Made by a program: the position numbers and the translations under genes | Assembly (NCBI RefSeq): GCF_015475875.1 | Contig: NZ_JADKYM010000026.1 | Location: 1-35,239, forward strand | Origin: Sphingopyxis solisilvae | Lineage (GTDB): Bacteria; Pseudomonadota; Alphaproteobacteria; Sphingomonadales; Sphingomonadaceae | Direction: 5' to 3' | Length of the DNA: 35,239 nt | Shown here: piece after piece, positions 24,808 through 33,654 of the stretch | Position numbering within the stretch: position 1 is the stretch's first letter | Layout: every line of letters begins with the position of its first letter | Notes under the pieces: model-generated | Seen by the model: only the letters and a program-made list of their open reading frames with translations | Told to the model about the DNA's origin: nothing | Databases searched by the model: none

Positions 24808-25830
24808 ATGACCGACCGCCTGACGATCCGCCGCCCCGACGACTGGCACGTCCATCTGCGCGACGGCGCGATGCTGACCCATGTCGCGCGCTACACCGCG
24901 CGCCAGTTCGCTCGCGCGATCGTCATGCCCAATTTGTCGCCGCCGGTGACCACCGCCGAAGAAGGCCGCGCTTACCGCGACCGCATCAATGCCGCGGTGC
25001 CCGCCGATCTCGAATTCACCCCGCTGATCGTCGCCTATCTGACCGACGCCACTGATGCGGGCGAAATCGCGCGCGGCCATGCCGAGGGTGTATTCACCGC
25101 CGCCAAACTCTACCCCGCCCACGCCACCACCGGCAGCGCGCATGGCGTCACCGACGTCGCCAACATCATGGGCGTGCTCGAACGGATGCAGGCAATCGGC
25201 ATGCCGCTGCTGATCCACGGCGAGGTCACCGACCATGACGTCGATATTTTCGACCGCGAGGCGGTGTTTATCGAGCGCACCCTGGAACCGCTCGTCCGCG
25301 CCCTGCCCGCGCTCAAGATCGTGTTCGAACATATCACAACAGCTGAGGCGGCGCAGTTCGTCGCCGACGCCCCCGCCAATGTCGCCGCGACGATCACCCC
25401 GCAGCATCTGCACATCAACCGCAATGCGATGCTGGTCGGCGGAATCCGCCCCCACGCCTATTGCTTGCCCGTCGCCAAGCGCGAACATCACCGCCTCGCG
25501 GTGCGCGCCGCCGCAACCTCGGGTTCGCCCAAATTCTTCCTCGGCACCGACAGCGCCCCGCACGCGGTCCATACCAAGGAGGCATCGTGCGGCTGCGCGG
25601 GCATCTTCAACGCGCCCTATGCACTTGAAAGCTACATCACCGCGTTCGATCAGGATGGCGCCCTGGAGCATTTCGAAGGGTTCGCCAGCGAACATGGGCC
25701 GCGCTTCTATGGCCTGCCGCTCAATGACCGCACGGTGACGCTGGAGCGCGCTGAAGTCGTGGTGCCGGACAGGGTCGGCGATGTCGTCCCGTTCCATGCC
25801 GGTGAGACGCTGGGCTGGCGCATCGTCTAG
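24808..25830 (+). CDS. pyrC: Dihydroorotase, class II
   Basis: 340 residues. Metal ligands are visible in [10 protein letters not shown] near the start, and KLYPAHATT supplies the lysine that is carboxylated in this family. The C-terminal part has FLGTDSAPH with the catalytic Asp. The enzyme cyclises carbamoyl aspartate to dihydroorotate in pyrimidine synthesis. The length and motifs fit the E. coli PyrC class. The ATG at 24808 is chosen by this N-terminus; the open frame upstream overlaps the divergent ygfZ gene and is spurious. Confidence 0.96.
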   Translation: MTDRLTIRRPDDWHVHLRDGAMLTHVARYTARQFARAIVMPNLSPPVTTAEEGRAYRDRINAAVPADLEFTPLIVAYLTDATDAGEIARGHAEGVFTAAKLYPAHATTGSAHGVTDVANIMGVLERMQAIGMPLLIHGEVTDHDVDIFDREAVFIERTLEPLVRALPALKIVFEHITTAEAAQFVADAPANVAATITPQHLHINRNAMLVGGIRPHAYCLPVAKREHHRLAVRAAATSGSPKFFLGTDSAPHAVHTKEASCGCAGIFNAPYALESYITAFDQDGALEHFEGFASEHGPRFYGLPLNDRTVTLERAEVVVPDRVGDVVPFHAGETLGWRIV

Positions 25831-25833
25831 CGA

Positions 25834-25966
25834 CCCTCCCTGTCGCGAAGCCATGGGGAGGTGGCAGCCCATAGGGCTGACGGAGGGGCGATAACGCAAC
25901 GTCGCCGCCCCTCCACCATCCGCTTCGCGGACAGTCCCCCTCCCCATCGCTGCGCGACAGGGAGGA
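25834..25966. repeat. Dispersed palindromic repeat, copy 3
   Basis: CCCTCCCTGTCGCGAAGCC on the left and GCTGCGCGACAGGGAGGA on the right are near-complementary; the inner CTGACGGAGGGG and CCCCTCCACCATCC segments match copy 2. It fills the space between the convergent pyrC and rarD genes. Confidence 0.82.
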
Positions 25967-25972
25967 TCAATC

Positions 25973-26890
25973 TCAGGCCACCGCCACCATCCGCTCGGCG
26001 CGCATCTTGCGCCACATGTCGAAACTGAACACCGCGATGCTGGTCCAGATCAGCAGGAAACAGAACAGCTGCGCCGGTTTCAGCGGTTCGTGAAACACGA
26101 ACAGGCCCAGCAGGAACGCAATGCTGGGTGCCAGATATTGCACGAACCCCAGCGCCGCGTAGCTCATCCGCCGCGCGGCGGTCGCGAACAGCAGCAACGG
26201 CACCGCGGTGACGACGCCCGCCGCGGCGAGCAGCCAGCTGACTTCGACGCCCGATGCAAAACCGCGGCCGTCGCCGATCCAGACATAATAGCCGGCGGCC
26301 GCTGCCGATACCGGTAGCAACAAGGTGGTTTCGATCGCCAGCCCGGGCAGCGATCCGACCGGCACGACCTTGCGGATCAACCCGTAGGTGCCGAAACTCA
26401 GCGCCAGCGTCAGGCTGATCCACAAGGTATCGAGCGCACCGGCCAGCAGAATCGCGACTCCGACCGCGGCGATGGCCACCGCCACCGCCTGCAACCGCGA
26501 CAGCCGCTCGCCCAGAAACATCATCCCGAGCAGCACATTGACCAGCGGGTTCAGATAATAGCCGAGGCTGGCCGCCAACACATGGTCGGTGAAGATCGCA
26601 TGGATATAGACCAGCCAGTTGAGCGCGATCAGAACCGAACTCGCCAGCAACAGACGCAGCACGCGCCAATCCTTCAGCGCCGCCAGATATTCGCCGATCT
26701 GGCGGCGGAACGCCATGATGACAAAGCATAATGGCAGCGACCAGACGATCCGCTGCGCCAGCACCTCGACCGGCGGCACATCCTCCAGCAGTTTGAAGAA
26801 CAGCGGGACAAAGCCCCAGATGCCATAGGCCGCGAGCGCGAAAGGCAGGCCGCGCTGTTGCGGTTCCGCTGGAGCGGCGGGGCTGGTCAT
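25973..26890 (-). CDS. rarD: EamA-family transporter RarD
   Basis: 305 residues with about ten hydrophobic segments, in two EamA repeats. The RarD signature is clear: AAYGIWGFVPLFFKLL near the start, AQRIVWSLPLC, and NWLVYIHAI with LGYYLNPLVNVLLG. RarD proteins are inner-membrane permeases of the drug/metabolite transporter superfamily; the E. coli protein was named for chloramphenicol sensitivity and the natural substrate is unknown. It is convergent with pyrC across a repeat. Confidence 0.92.
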   Translation of the reverse strand: MTSPAAPAEPQQRGLPFALAAYGIWGFVPLFFKLLEDVPPVEVLAQRIVWSLPLCFVIMAFRRQIGEYLAALKDWRVLRLLLASSVLIALNWLVYIHAIFTDHVLAASLGYYLNPLVNVLLGMMFLGERLSRLQAVAVAIAAVGVAILLAGALDTLWISLTLALSFGTYGLIRKVVPVGSLPGLAIETTLLLPVSAAAAGYYVWIGDGRGFASGVEVSWLLAAAGVVTAVPLLLFATAARRMSYAALGFVQYLAPSIAFLLGLFVFHEPLKPAQLFCFLLIWTSIAVFSFDMWRKMRAERMVAVA

Positions 26891-26918
26891 TGGGGGGACA
26901 ATGGCTTTCAGTAGAAAA

Positions 26919-27140
26919 TCAGATGATGCCGCCGCCGAGCGACAGGCGGATAATGCCGATCACGACAACGACGATGTTGAGGTTGCGGCCGCTCGTCTTG
27001 TCCGACATCGCGCCGAGCGCCAGCCCGACGACCGCGAAGGGAACGATCACCCAATTGGCCCATCCGAGCAGAGGAATGAAAGCAAAAACGGCCAGAACCA
27101 AAGCGATAGCGCCGATGACAAGCGAAGCGATGTTGAGCAT
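26919..27140 (-). CDS. Small two-helix membrane protein
   Basis: 73 residues from the ATG at 27140. Two hydrophobic segments (about 2-22 and 27-43) and a third weaker one near the end (about 54-70). I recognise no family beyond the general small hydrophobic proteins of bacteria. The frame is open to 27203, but that extension is not protein-like. It lies 28 bases upstream of rarD on the same strand. Confidence 0.65.
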   Translation of the reverse strand: MLNIASLVIGAIALVLAVFAFIPLLGWANWVIVPFAVVGLALGAMSDKTSGRNLNIVVVVIGIIRLSLGGGII

Positions 27141-27183
27141 GGCGCGACTGTCGCACGCGGTTGCCGATGCGACAAGTCTTTTT

Positions 27184-27213
27184 CGGTTCGTCGACGATAA
27201 CACTCGGTTCGTC
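27184..27213 (+). promoter_or_regulatory. Tandem 9-base direct repeat, possible operator
   Basis: CGGTTCGTC occurs at 27184-27192 and again at 27205-27213, 21 bases apart centre to centre, or two helical turns. It lies in the region between a minus-strand small membrane protein gene and the plus-strand glycine-zipper gene. Binding by a dimeric regulator is inference. Confidence 0.35.
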
Positions 27214-27320
27214 TTGTTGTGCAGGGTTCATGCAACGCGATGCGGACCTGGCCCGTTTTTCCCTCGAAGCGCCCAGTGCCGCCCGGCGGCCGAAGGTGCA
27301 GAACCAGGAAAGGATATAAG

Positions 27321-27722
27321 ATGTTTACGTTCACCAAAGGCCTGATGGGTGCCTGCGCTGCCGCCAGCGTTGCGTTGATCGCGCCTGCCCACGCCGGTAC
27401 GACTGTGCCCGCGAAGGCCGAAGGCGTTTACCAGCTCGACCAGTCGGCAAGCTATGACAAAAAGCGCAAGGATCGCCGCTATTATGCTGCCCGCGATCAG
27501 CGGATCAATTCCAACACCCGCATCTGGCGCGGCAACGACGGCCGTTATCGCTGCAAGAAGGACAATGGTACGACCGGTCTGCTGATTGGCGGTGCCGTGG
27601 GTGGCCTGGCCGGTCACGAGATTGCCGGCAATGGTGACAAGCTTCTCGGTACGGTTCTCGGCGCAGCGGGCGGTGCCCTGCTTGGCCGCGAGATCGACCG
27701 CGACAAATATCGCTGCCGCTAA
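27321..27722 (+). CDS. Secreted glycine-zipper protein
   Basis: 133 residues. Signal peptide 1-25 ends in AHAG. Residues 82-123 form a glycine-zipper double helix (GLLIGGAVGGLAGHEIAG, then LLGTVLGAAGGALLGREI), as in outer-membrane-associated 17 kDa antigen-like proteins. The middle is basic and Tyr-rich and contains WRGNDGRYRCKK; a further Cys lies near the end. It is likely inserted in or attached to the outer membrane. AAGGATATAAG directly precedes the ATG. Confidence 0.88.
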   Translation: MFTFTKGLMGACAAASVALIAPAHAGTTVPAKAEGVYQLDQSASYDKKRKDRRYYAARDQRINSNTRIWRGNDGRYRCKKDNGTTGLLIGGAVGGLAGHEIAGNGDKLLGTVLGAAGGALLGREIDRDKYRCR

Positions 27723-27772
27723 GCGACAGAGACCCCGTTACGGGTGTGGGTCCGAGACCCCTCCGCCCGCAC

Positions 27773-27822
27773 ACGTGATGGAGAGGGCGTCGACCTGGTC
27801 GTCGGCGCCCTCAACATCACGT
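27773..27822. repeat. Nested inverted repeat after the glycine-zipper gene
   Basis: ACGTGATG (27773-27780) and CATCACGT (27815-27822) are exact complements, and inside them GAGGGCG pairs with CGCCCTC. The stem is long but interrupted. No T-run follows. It may act as a transcript end or processing site. Confidence 0.6.
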
Positions 27823-27898
27823 CTGGCGTACAGCTTCGGCTTGTTCCGCCGCCCGACTTGGCCCAGAAGCGACCTTTCCTGACAATGGGGGAGGATTT

Positions 27899-28450
27899 AT
27901 GCTCAACGGCCCGCTGCTCGTCACCGAGCGCCTCATCCTGCGCCCGCCGGCAGCCGAGGATTTCGACGGCTTTGCGGACATGTGCGCCGAACCCGACACC
28001 ATGAAATTCATTGGCGGCACCTGCCCGCGCGCCGCGGCGTGGCGGCAATGGTGCACGCTGGCCGGTGCATGGCACATCCGCGGCTTTTCCATGTTCTCGG
28101 TCATCGAGCGCGCCACCGGCGAATGGGTCGGCCGGCTGGGGCCATGGGAGCCCGACGGCTGGCCAGCGCCCGAGATCGGCTATGGCGTGCGCGCCAAATT
28201 TGCCGGTAAAGGCTATGCGTTCGAAGGATCGGTCGCCGCCTGCGATTTTGCCGTCGAATTTCTGAAATGGCCCGAACTGATGCACAGCATCGACCCCGCC
28301 AACACGCGGTCGCAGGCGCTGGCGGCGCGGCTTGGCGCCACCAACAGCGGCCCGACCCGCCTGCCCGCCCCCTTTGAAGACGCTCCCGTCGACGCGTGGG
28401 TGCAGAGCGCCGACGCGTGGCGGGTCAAGCGCAAGGAGTTCCGGCCATGA
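27899..28450 (+). CDS. GNAT acetyltransferase, RimJ/RimL type
   Basis: 183 residues. TERLILRPPAAEDF at the start, IGYGVRAKFAGKGYAFEG (acetyl-CoA pyrophosphate loop) in the middle, and HSIDPANTRSQALAARLGA near the end are the RimJ/RimL pattern. It transfers an acetyl group from acetyl-CoA to an amine; the substrate is unknown. GAGGATTT precedes the ATG. Its stop overlaps the next start in ATGA, so the pair is translationally coupled. Confidence 0.88.
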   Translation: MLNGPLLVTERLILRPPAAEDFDGFADMCAEPDTMKFIGGTCPRAAAWRQWCTLAGAWHIRGFSMFSVIERATGEWVGRLGPWEPDGWPAPEIGYGVRAKFAGKGYAFEGSVAACDFAVEFLKWPELMHSIDPANTRSQALAARLGATNSGPTRLPAPFEDAPVDAWVQSADAWRVKRKEFRP

Positions 28451-28887
28451 CCGACCGGCATATCGACCCCGAGCGCGCCCAGTTCGATGCGTTCAAGGCG
28501 CTGCCGCGCGACACCGTCATCCATATGCTCAACCTCGTCCGCTTCAAGGACGCCGCGACCTACCCGGCCGACCACGGGCTATCGGACGAGGGGCTGACCG
28601 GCGCCGAAGCCTATGCCCATTATGGCGCCGACAGCGGGCCGATATTCCAGCGGGTCGGCGGCCGAATCGTGTGGCGCGGCACGATGGAGACGATTGTCAT
28701 CGGCCCCGACGCCGAACGCTGGGACGCGATCTTCATCGCCGAATATCCGACCAGCGCCGCCTTCATGGAGATGGTCACCGACCCGGTCTATCGCCAGGCC
28801 GTTATCCATCGCCAGGCCGCGGTTGAAACCTCGCGCCTGATCCGCTGTGACCCGAAAGCGTCCCTGTCCGAGACAGTTTTCGGCTAA
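28447..28887 (+). CDS. DUF1330 family protein
   Basis: 146 residues with a dimeric alpha-beta barrel-like pattern: VIHMLNLVRFKD near the start, YAHYG, GGRIVWRG, then FIAEYPTSAAFMEMVTDPVYR. That ending is the usual DUF1330 signature. Function not known to me. It is coupled to the GNAT gene through an ATGA overlap. A weak terminator follows. Confidence 0.85.
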   Translation: MTDRHIDPERAQFDAFKALPRDTVIHMLNLVRFKDAATYPADHGLSDEGLTGAEAYAHYGADSGPIFQRVGGRIVWRGTMETIVIGPDAERWDAIFIAEYPTSAAFMEMVTDPVYRQAVIHRQAAVETSRLIRCDPKASLSETVFG

Positions 28888-28891
28888 CAAA

Positions 28892-28917
28892 GCGTTACCC
28901 GTTAACGCATTTTCTTT
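28892..28917 (+). terminator. Weak intrinsic terminator
   Basis: GCGTTA (28892-28897), loop CCCGT, TAACGC (28903-28908), then ATTTTCTTT. The stem is short (six pairs) but followed by a T-rich run, just after the DUF1330 gene. Confidence 0.6.
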
Positions 28918-28973
28918 GCGCCTTTTTAACCAGGATCGGGCAATCCGGGTGAAAGATTAAGGGAGTGTTAGCG

Positions 28974-29723
28974 ATGATGTTGCGCGGAAAATGGCTGGTC
29001 ACCGGTCTGCTGATGGCCGCGGCGCCGCTCGCGGGCTGCCGCGACAACCCCAATGCGAAGGCCGAACTCGCGCCGCTCGACGACGGGCTGACCAATGCCG
29101 ACCCGGCCATCAAGGGCGCTCTCGAAGACAAGATCATGGTCGACCCCAAACTCGCGGGTCAGGCCAATCGCAACGCGGTCGGCCCCGGGAACAAGCCGGT
29201 CGACGGAGGCGTTCCGGGCGTGTCGGGCGGCAAAGCAGCGACTGCGGCAGAGGCGGCCGCGGCGCAGGCCGCGGGCAAGCTGCTCGCCGCGCCCAAAGCG
29301 CTACCGCTCGAGGCGGGCTGCGACGGCTGCGAGGCAAAGCAGCGACCGGTCACGATCGGCGCGCTCGCGCGCGACCAGGCCAAGGGCGCCTGCGACGGCA
29401 AGCTTACCTATGGCAATGCGTGGGCCGAACGCCTGCCCGCCGCCTTCAAAATCTATCCGCGCGCGACATTGCGCGAGGCAGCAGGCATCGCCGGTGGCAA
29501 ATGCAACATACGCGTCGTCAACTTCCAGACCGCCGCGTCGATCCAGGGCGTGCTTGACTATTATCATACGATGGCGGTGCGCGCCGGTTACTCGAGCGAC
29601 CACCGGGTCAACGGCAACGAACATATGCTGGGCGGCACCAAGGGCGATCTCGCTTATGTCGTCATGGCCCGCCGCGACGGCGGCATGACCGACGTCGATC
29701 TGGTCGCTTCGGGCGGTAAGTGA
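28974..29723 (+). CDS. Lipoprotein of unknown function
   Basis: 249 residues. A lipobox LAGC ends the signal at about residue 22, so it should be lipid-anchored in the envelope. A linker rich in Ala, Gly and Pro (about 23-115) precedes a domain containing CDGC, then a region with KLTYGNAWAERLPAAFKIYPRA, and a beta-rich end. No family recognised. ATG 28974 is chosen because GGGAG precedes it at normal spacing; a second ATG follows at once. A strong terminator follows the gene. Confidence 0.8.
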   Translation: MMLRGKWLVTGLLMAAAPLAGCRDNPNAKAELAPLDDGLTNADPAIKGALEDKIMVDPKLAGQANRNAVGPGNKPVDGGVPGVSGGKAATAAEAAAAQAAGKLLAAPKALPLEAGCDGCEAKQRPVTIGALARDQAKGACDGKLTYGNAWAERLPAAFKIYPRATLREAAGIAGGKCNIRVVNFQTAASIQGVLDYYHTMAVRAGYSSDHRVNGNEHMLGGTKGDLAYVVMARRDGGMTDVDLVASGGK

Positions 29724-29768
29724 AACAAAGGCCGTGGCCCTGGGCCACGGTAAAGAAACACCATATCC

Positions 29769-29802
29769 AAAAAAAAGGCTCCGGTTCCCCGGAGCCTTTT
29801 TC
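29769..29802. terminator. Bidirectional intrinsic terminator
   Basis: GGCTCCGG (29777-29784), loop TTCC, CCGGAGCC (29789-29796), with an A-run before it and a T-run after it, so it can work from both strands. It separates the plus-strand lipoprotein gene from the minus-strand CsbD-like gene. Confidence 0.93.
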
Positions 29803-29821
29803 TTGTCCGACGATCGGATCG

Positions 29822-30004
29822 TCAGACCTTGTCGCCGAGCGCGCCCTTGACCGAACCTTTCAGGTTCTGGGCTTCGCCCTTGCGTTCCTGCGCAACACCT
29901 TCGGCTTGCAGCTTTTGATTGTCGGTCGCCTTGCCGATCGCCTGCTTGGTGTTGCCGATGGCCTCGTTGGCGAGACCTTTTGCTTTGTCGGTGAGTTCAC
30001 CCAT
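29822..30004 (-). CDS. CsbD-like stress protein
   Basis: 60 residues, MGELTDKAKGLANEAIGNTK then KLQAEGVAQERKGEAQNLKG: two CsbD-type helical repeats rich in Lys, Ala and Gly. CsbD proteins are small hydrophilic proteins raised under general stress in several bacteria; the molecular role is unknown. GAAGGAGAAA lies about 5 bases before the ATG. It faces the lipoprotein gene across a terminator. Confidence 0.9.
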   Translation of the reverse strand: MGELTDKAKGLANEAIGNTKQAIGKATDNQKLQAEGVAQERKGEAQNLKGSVKGALGDKV

Positions 30005-30126
30005 GAAATTTCTCCTTCGCTCGCGGGAAGAGGCCGTCCGGCCTCTTGCCTGATCAACCCGCGAAGGCATCAAATTGTTGCCTGCAATTTCGATTAAACA
30101 TCTGCCGCAAAAAGGCTTTATGGCGC

Positions 30127-30152
30127 GGAACAACGATCTGCTGTGGCGCGTT
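30127..30152 (+). promoter_or_regulatory. EcfG-like promoter motif on the plus strand
   Basis: GGAAC (30127-30131), 17 bases, then CGTT (30149-30152): the spacing and bases expected for the alphaproteobacterial general-stress sigma factor EcfG. It points into the thiG 3' end, against thiG, and away from the CsbD-like gene. With nine fixed bases, a chance match in a window of this size is quite possible. Confidence 0.2.
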
Positions 30153-30157
30153 AAGGT

Positions 30158-30928
30158 TCAAATAAGCCCCGCCAGCGGGCTCGACGGGTCGGCATATTTG
30201 CGCAGCCCCATGCGCCCCGCCAGATAGGCATCGCGCCCCGCCTCGACAGCCAGCTTCATCGCCCGCGCCATACGGATCGGGTCTTTCGACTCGGCAATGG
30301 CGGTGTTCATCAGCACCCCGTCGCAGCCGAGTTCCATCGCCACCGCCGCATCGCTGGCGGTGCCAACCCCCGCATCGACGAGCACCGGCACCGATGCGCC
30401 CTCGACGATCAGGCGGATCGTCACCCGGTTCTGAATCCCCAGCCCCGACCCGATCGGCGCGCCCAGCGGCATCACCGCGACCGCGCCGGCATCTTCGAGC
30501 TGTTTCGCCGCGATCGGATCGTCGACGCAGTAAACCATCGGCAGGAAGCCCTCCTTGGCCAGCACCTCGGTCGCCTCCAGCGTCTCGCGCATGTTGGGAT
30601 AAAGTGTCTTCGCCTCGCCCAGCACTTCCAGCTTCACCAGATCCCAGCCCCCCGCCTCGCGCGCCAGTCGCAAGGTGCGGATCGCATCGTCGGCGTTGAA
30701 GCAGCCCGCGGTGTTGGGCAGGTAGGTGATCTTTTTCGGGTCGATATAATCGGTCAGCATCGGCGCGGTCGGATCGGACACGTTGACCCGGCGCACCGCG
30801 ACGGTGACGATCTCCGCCCCCGACGCCGCGACCGCCGCCGCATTCTGCTCGAAATCCTTGTATTTGCCGGTCCCGACAATCAGCCGCGACGTGAATGTCC
30901 GCCCGGCAACGCTCCAACTGTCGGTCAA
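30158..30928 (-). CDS. thiG: Thiazole synthase
   Basis: 256 residues of TIM-barrel fold with [10 protein letters not shown] near the start, [30 protein letters not shown] with the catalytic Lys, and [20 protein letters not shown]. It forms the thiazole phosphate of thiamine from deoxyxylulose phosphate, dehydroglycine and ThiS thiocarboxylate. Start is TTG at 30928, overlapping the thiS stop in TTGA, with AGGAGG six bases upstream. No ATG or GTG fits better. Translationally coupled to thiS. Confidence 0.94.
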   Translation of the reverse strand: MTDSWSVAGRTFTSRLIVGTGKYKDFEQNAAAVAASGAEIVTVAVRRVNVSDPTAPMLTDYIDPKKITYLPNTAGCFNADDAIRTLRLAREAGGWDLVKLEVLGEAKTLYPNMRETLEATEVLAKEGFLPMVYCVDDPIAAKQLEDAGAVAVMPLGAPIGSGLGIQNRVTIRLIVEGASVPVLVDAGVGTASDAAVAMELGCDGVLMNTAIAESKDPIRMARAMKLAVEAGRDAYLAGRMGLRKYADPSSPLAGLI

Positions 30929-31128
30929 CAACCGCCTCCTACAAAATGCACAATTTCCAGCGCGTCGCCCTCGGCGAGCGCCACAGCGGCCAGCGTCGAA
31001 CGCGGCACGATCTCGCGGTTCCGCTCGACCGCCACCTTTTTGACGTCGAGGCCGAGCGAGGCGACAAGGTCGGCGATGCTGCCTTCGCGCACCTGCCGCG
31101 CTTCGCCGTTGAGGATGACCGAGATCAC
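30925..31128 (-). CDS. thiS: Sulfur carrier protein ThiS
   Basis: 67 residues of ubiquitin-like fold, with [10 protein letters not shown] at the start and [16 protein letters not shown] at the end. ThiS must carry a C-terminal Gly-Gly thiocarboxylate; here the frame continues one Gly and one Cys past that pair (GGGC). The GTG start at 31128 gives the normal length; AAGGCTGG upstream is weak. The AGGAGG that serves thiG lies in the codons of the Gly tail. It is divergent from aroQ with 80 bases between starts. Confidence 0.9.
   Translation of the reverse strand: MISVILNGEARQVREGSIADLVASLGLDVKKVAVERNREIVPRSTLAAVALAEGDALEIVHFVGGGC
30935..30940 (-). promoter_or_regulatory. Ribosome binding site of thiG inside the thiS tail codons
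   Basis: AGGAGG on the minus strand, six bases before the TTG start of thiG at 30928. It overlaps the codons for Val and the first Gly residues of the ThiS tail and decides the thiG start. Confidence 0.75.
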
Positions 31129-31208
31129 GAAAACCAGCCTTGCTTTGCCTTTTGCCGAGCAGCCCATATAGGAGGAGCGCACCTCGCCGCAACCGAAAGG
31201 CCGAGTAT

Positions 31209-31649
31209 TTGACCGACAAGCCGACCGTCTATGTGCTCTCCGGCCCGAACCTCAACCTGCTCGGCACGCGCGAGCCCGAAATCTACGGCCATGACACGCT
31301 CAACGACATCCACGCGCGGCTCGAAGCGCAGGCGGCCGAACTCGGCCTGCGGCTTGAATGCCGCCAGACCAACCACGAAGGCGTGCTGATCGACTGGCTG
31401 CACGAAGCCTATGTCACGGGCGCCAAGGCGGTGCTGCTCAACGCCGGCGGCTATACGCACACCTCCATCGCGATCCACGACGCGATCAAGTCGATCAAGG
31501 TACCGGTGATCGAGGTGCATCTGTCGGACCCGATGCAGCGCGAGCCCTTTCGCCACATCAGCTATGTCGGCATGGCCGCCACCGCGCATTTTGCAGGCCA
31601 TGGCGCGAACAGCTATACGCTGGCGCTGGACGCCGCCGCGCGTCTCTGA
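31209..31649 (+). CDS. aroQ: 3-dehydroquinate dehydratase, type II
   Basis: 146 residues, with the type II signature [16 protein letters not shown] (catalytic Tyr and the Arg of the flexible lid), [14 protein letters not shown] and EVHLSDP. It dehydrates 3-dehydroquinate in the shikimate pathway as a dodecamer. Start TTG at 31209 follows AAAGG at eight bases; the frame opens further upstream, but the N-terminus is canonical here. It leads accB-accC, a common order in alphaproteobacteria. Confidence 0.95.
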   Translation: MTDKPTVYVLSGPNLNLLGTREPEIYGHDTLNDIHARLEAQAAELGLRLECRQTNHEGVLIDWLHEAYVTGAKAVLLNAGGYTHTSIAIHDAIKSIKVPVIEVHLSDPMQREPFRHISYVGMAATAHFAGHGANSYTLALDAAARL

Positions 31650-31716
31650 CAAGAGGGCGCATCAAAACGGGGTCAGAGCGTCGGCATACCGACGCCGCAA
31701 CAACAGGAACATTCTC

Positions 31717-32199
31717 ATGGGTGACCATAAAGACGATGGCATCAATATCGATCCGGCCTATGTGCGCGCGCTCGCCGAACTGCTCGACGATACCAGCCTG
31801 ACCGAGATCGAGGTCGAGGATGGCGACCGCAAGGTACGCGTCGCGCGCAAGGCGGCGGCAGCGGCAGCGCCTGTTGCCTATGCGCCCGCGCCTGCCTCCC
31901 CACCCGCAGCCGCCGCGCCTCCTGCCGCAGCGCCTGCCGCCGCTGCTCCCGCCCCGGCCAGCTTTGCCGATGCGGTGAAATCGCCGATGGTCGGCACCGT
32001 CTATCTCGCGCCCGAACCCGGCGCCCCCAATTTCGCCGCCGTCGGTTCGGCGGTAAAGGCCGGCGACACGATCCTGATCATCGAGGCGATGAAGGTGATG
32101 AACCCGGTCACCGCCCCCGCCGCGGGCACGCTGAAAGCCGTCCACGTCGAAAACAGCCAGCCGGTCGAGTTCGACCAGCCGCTGTTCACCATCGCCTGA
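31717..32199 (+). CDS. accB: Biotin carboxyl carrier protein of acetyl-CoA carboxylase
   Basis: 160 residues. A helical N-terminal part (about 1-45), an Ala/Pro-rich linker (about 45-82), and a biotinyl domain with EAMKVMN (biotin attached to Lys126). The carrier moves carboxyl groups from AccC to the transcarboxylase. It lies 67 bases after aroQ and 7 bases before accC, so the three form one operon. Confidence 0.97.
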   Translation: MGDHKDDGINIDPAYVRALAELLDDTSLTEIEVEDGDRKVRVARKAAAAAAPVAYAPAPASPPAAAAPPAAAPAAAAPAPASFADAVKSPMVGTVYLAPEPGAPNFAAVGSAVKAGDTILIIEAMKVMNPVTAPAAGTLKAVHVENSQPVEFDQPLFTIA

Positions 32200-32206
32200 G
32201 CTTCCC

Positions 32207-33568
32207 ATGGCCATCGAAAAACTGTTGATCGCCAACCGCGGCGAGATCGCGCTGCGCATCCACCGCGCCTGTCACGAAATGGGCATCAAGACCGTTGCGG
32301 TCCATTCGACCGCCGACGCCGACGCGATGCACGTCCGCCTCGCCGACGAGGCCGTCTGCATCGGCCCGCCAGCCGCGAGGGACAGCTATCTCAACATCCC
32401 CGCGATCATCTCGGCCGCCGAAATCACCGGCGCCGACGCGATCCATCCCGGCTACGGCTTCCTGTCCGAGAACGAGCGTTTCGCCGAGATCATCGAAGCG
32501 CATGACATGATCTTTGTCGGGCCGAAGCCCGAGCATATCCGCACCATGGGCGACAAGGTCGAGGCGAAGCGCACCGCGGTCGCGCTCGGCCTCCCGGTCG
32601 TCCCGGGCTCGCCCGGCGCGGTCACCTATGGCGACGAATGCCGCAAACTGGCCGAGGACATCGGCTATCCGGTGCTGATCAAGGCCGCATCGGGCGGCGG
32701 CGGGCGCGGTATGAAGGTGGTACCCGACGCCGACAGCCTCGAAAGCCTGATGGGCCAGGCGTCGTCCGAAGCGGCGGCGGCGTTCGGCGACCCGACCGTC
32801 TATATGGAAAAATATCTCGGCAATCCGCGCCATATTGAGTTCCAGATATTCGGCGACGGCAAGGGCAACGCGATCCATCTCGGCGAGCGCGACTGCTCGC
32901 TCCAGCGCCGCCACCAGAAGGTGCTCGAAGAAGCGCCCTCGCCGATCATCTCGGCCGAGGAACGCGCGCGCATGGGCGGCATCTGCGCCGACGCGATGGC
33001 CGCGATGCAATATCGCGGCGCCGGGACGATCGAATTCCTGTGGGAAAATGGCGAGTTCTTCTTCATCGAAATGAACACCCGCATCCAGGTCGAGCATCCG
33101 GTGACCGAAATGATCACCGGCTTCGATCTCGTCCGCGAACAGATCCGCATTGCGGGCGGCGCGGGCCTGTCGGTCAAACAGGAAGACCTCGAATTCCGCG
33201 GCCATGCGATGGAATGCCGCATCAATGCCGAAGACCCGCGTACCTTCCTGCCCTCGCCCGGCAAGGTCACCAATTATCACGCCGCGGGCGGCATGCACGT
33301 CCGCGTCGATAGCGGGCTCTATGCCGGCTATTCGATCCCGCCCTATTACGACAGCATGATCGGCAAGCTGATCGTCTATGGCCGCACCCGCGAAAGCTGC
33401 ATGATGCGGATGCGCCGCGCGCTCGAGGAAATGGTGATCGCGGGGGTCAAGACGAACATCCCGCTCCATCAGGCGCTGCTCGCCGACCCCGACGTCATCC
33501 ACGGCGATTACACGATCAAGTGGCTGGAAGAGTGGCTGGCGCAACAGGAGACGGCGGGCGCGGACTGA
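32207..33568 (+). CDS. accC: Biotin carboxylase of acetyl-CoA carboxylase
   Basis: 453 residues. N-terminal domain starts [14 protein letters not shown]; the ATP-grasp domain has [12 protein letters not shown] and later [17 protein letters not shown], the metal and biotin site. It carboxylates biotin on AccB with ATP and bicarbonate, the first step of malonyl-CoA formation. Full length for the family. It overlaps no gene and begins 7 bases after accB. Confidence 0.98.
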   Translation: MAIEKLLIANRGEIALRIHRACHEMGIKTVAVHSTADADAMHVRLADEAVCIGPPAARDSYLNIPAIISAAEITGADAIHPGYGFLSENERFAEIIEAHDMIFVGPKPEHIRTMGDKVEAKRTAVALGLPVVPGSPGAVTYGDECRKLAEDIGYPVLIKAASGGGGRGMKVVPDADSLESLMGQASSEAAAAFGDPTVYMEKYLGNPRHIEFQIFGDGKGNAIHLGERDCSLQRRHQKVLEEAPSPIISAEERARMGGICADAMAAMQYRGAGTIEFLWENGEFFFIEMNTRIQVEHPVTEMITGFDLVREQIRIAGGAGLSVKQEDLEFRGHAMECRINAEDPRTFLPSPGKVTNYHAAGGMHVRVDSGLYAGYSIPPYYDSMIGKLIVYGRTRESCMMRMRRALEEMVIAGVKTNIPLHQALLADPDVIHGDYTIKWLEEWLAQQETAGAD

Positions 33569-33654
33569 TCGATCGGGCGGCGCGTCCACCGATGCGCCGG
33601 ACTGTGCGCCACCTCACTTTAACTCGCCGCCATTATTGGCTATGACCTTTAACC

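Noticed and set aside
24757..25947. 396-codon minus-strand open frame
   Set aside because: Antisense to pyrC and extends through a palindromic repeat; no start signal or known family.
30158..31219. ThiS-ThiG fusion or a longer ThiG
   Set aside because: The frame continues upstream in the ThiG frame, but that part is the off-frame reading of thiS and is not protein-like; thiS is a separate frame with its own stop.
32186..33589. 467-codon minus-strand open frame
   Set aside because: Antisense to accC, whose identity is beyond doubt; no signature in the reverse frame.
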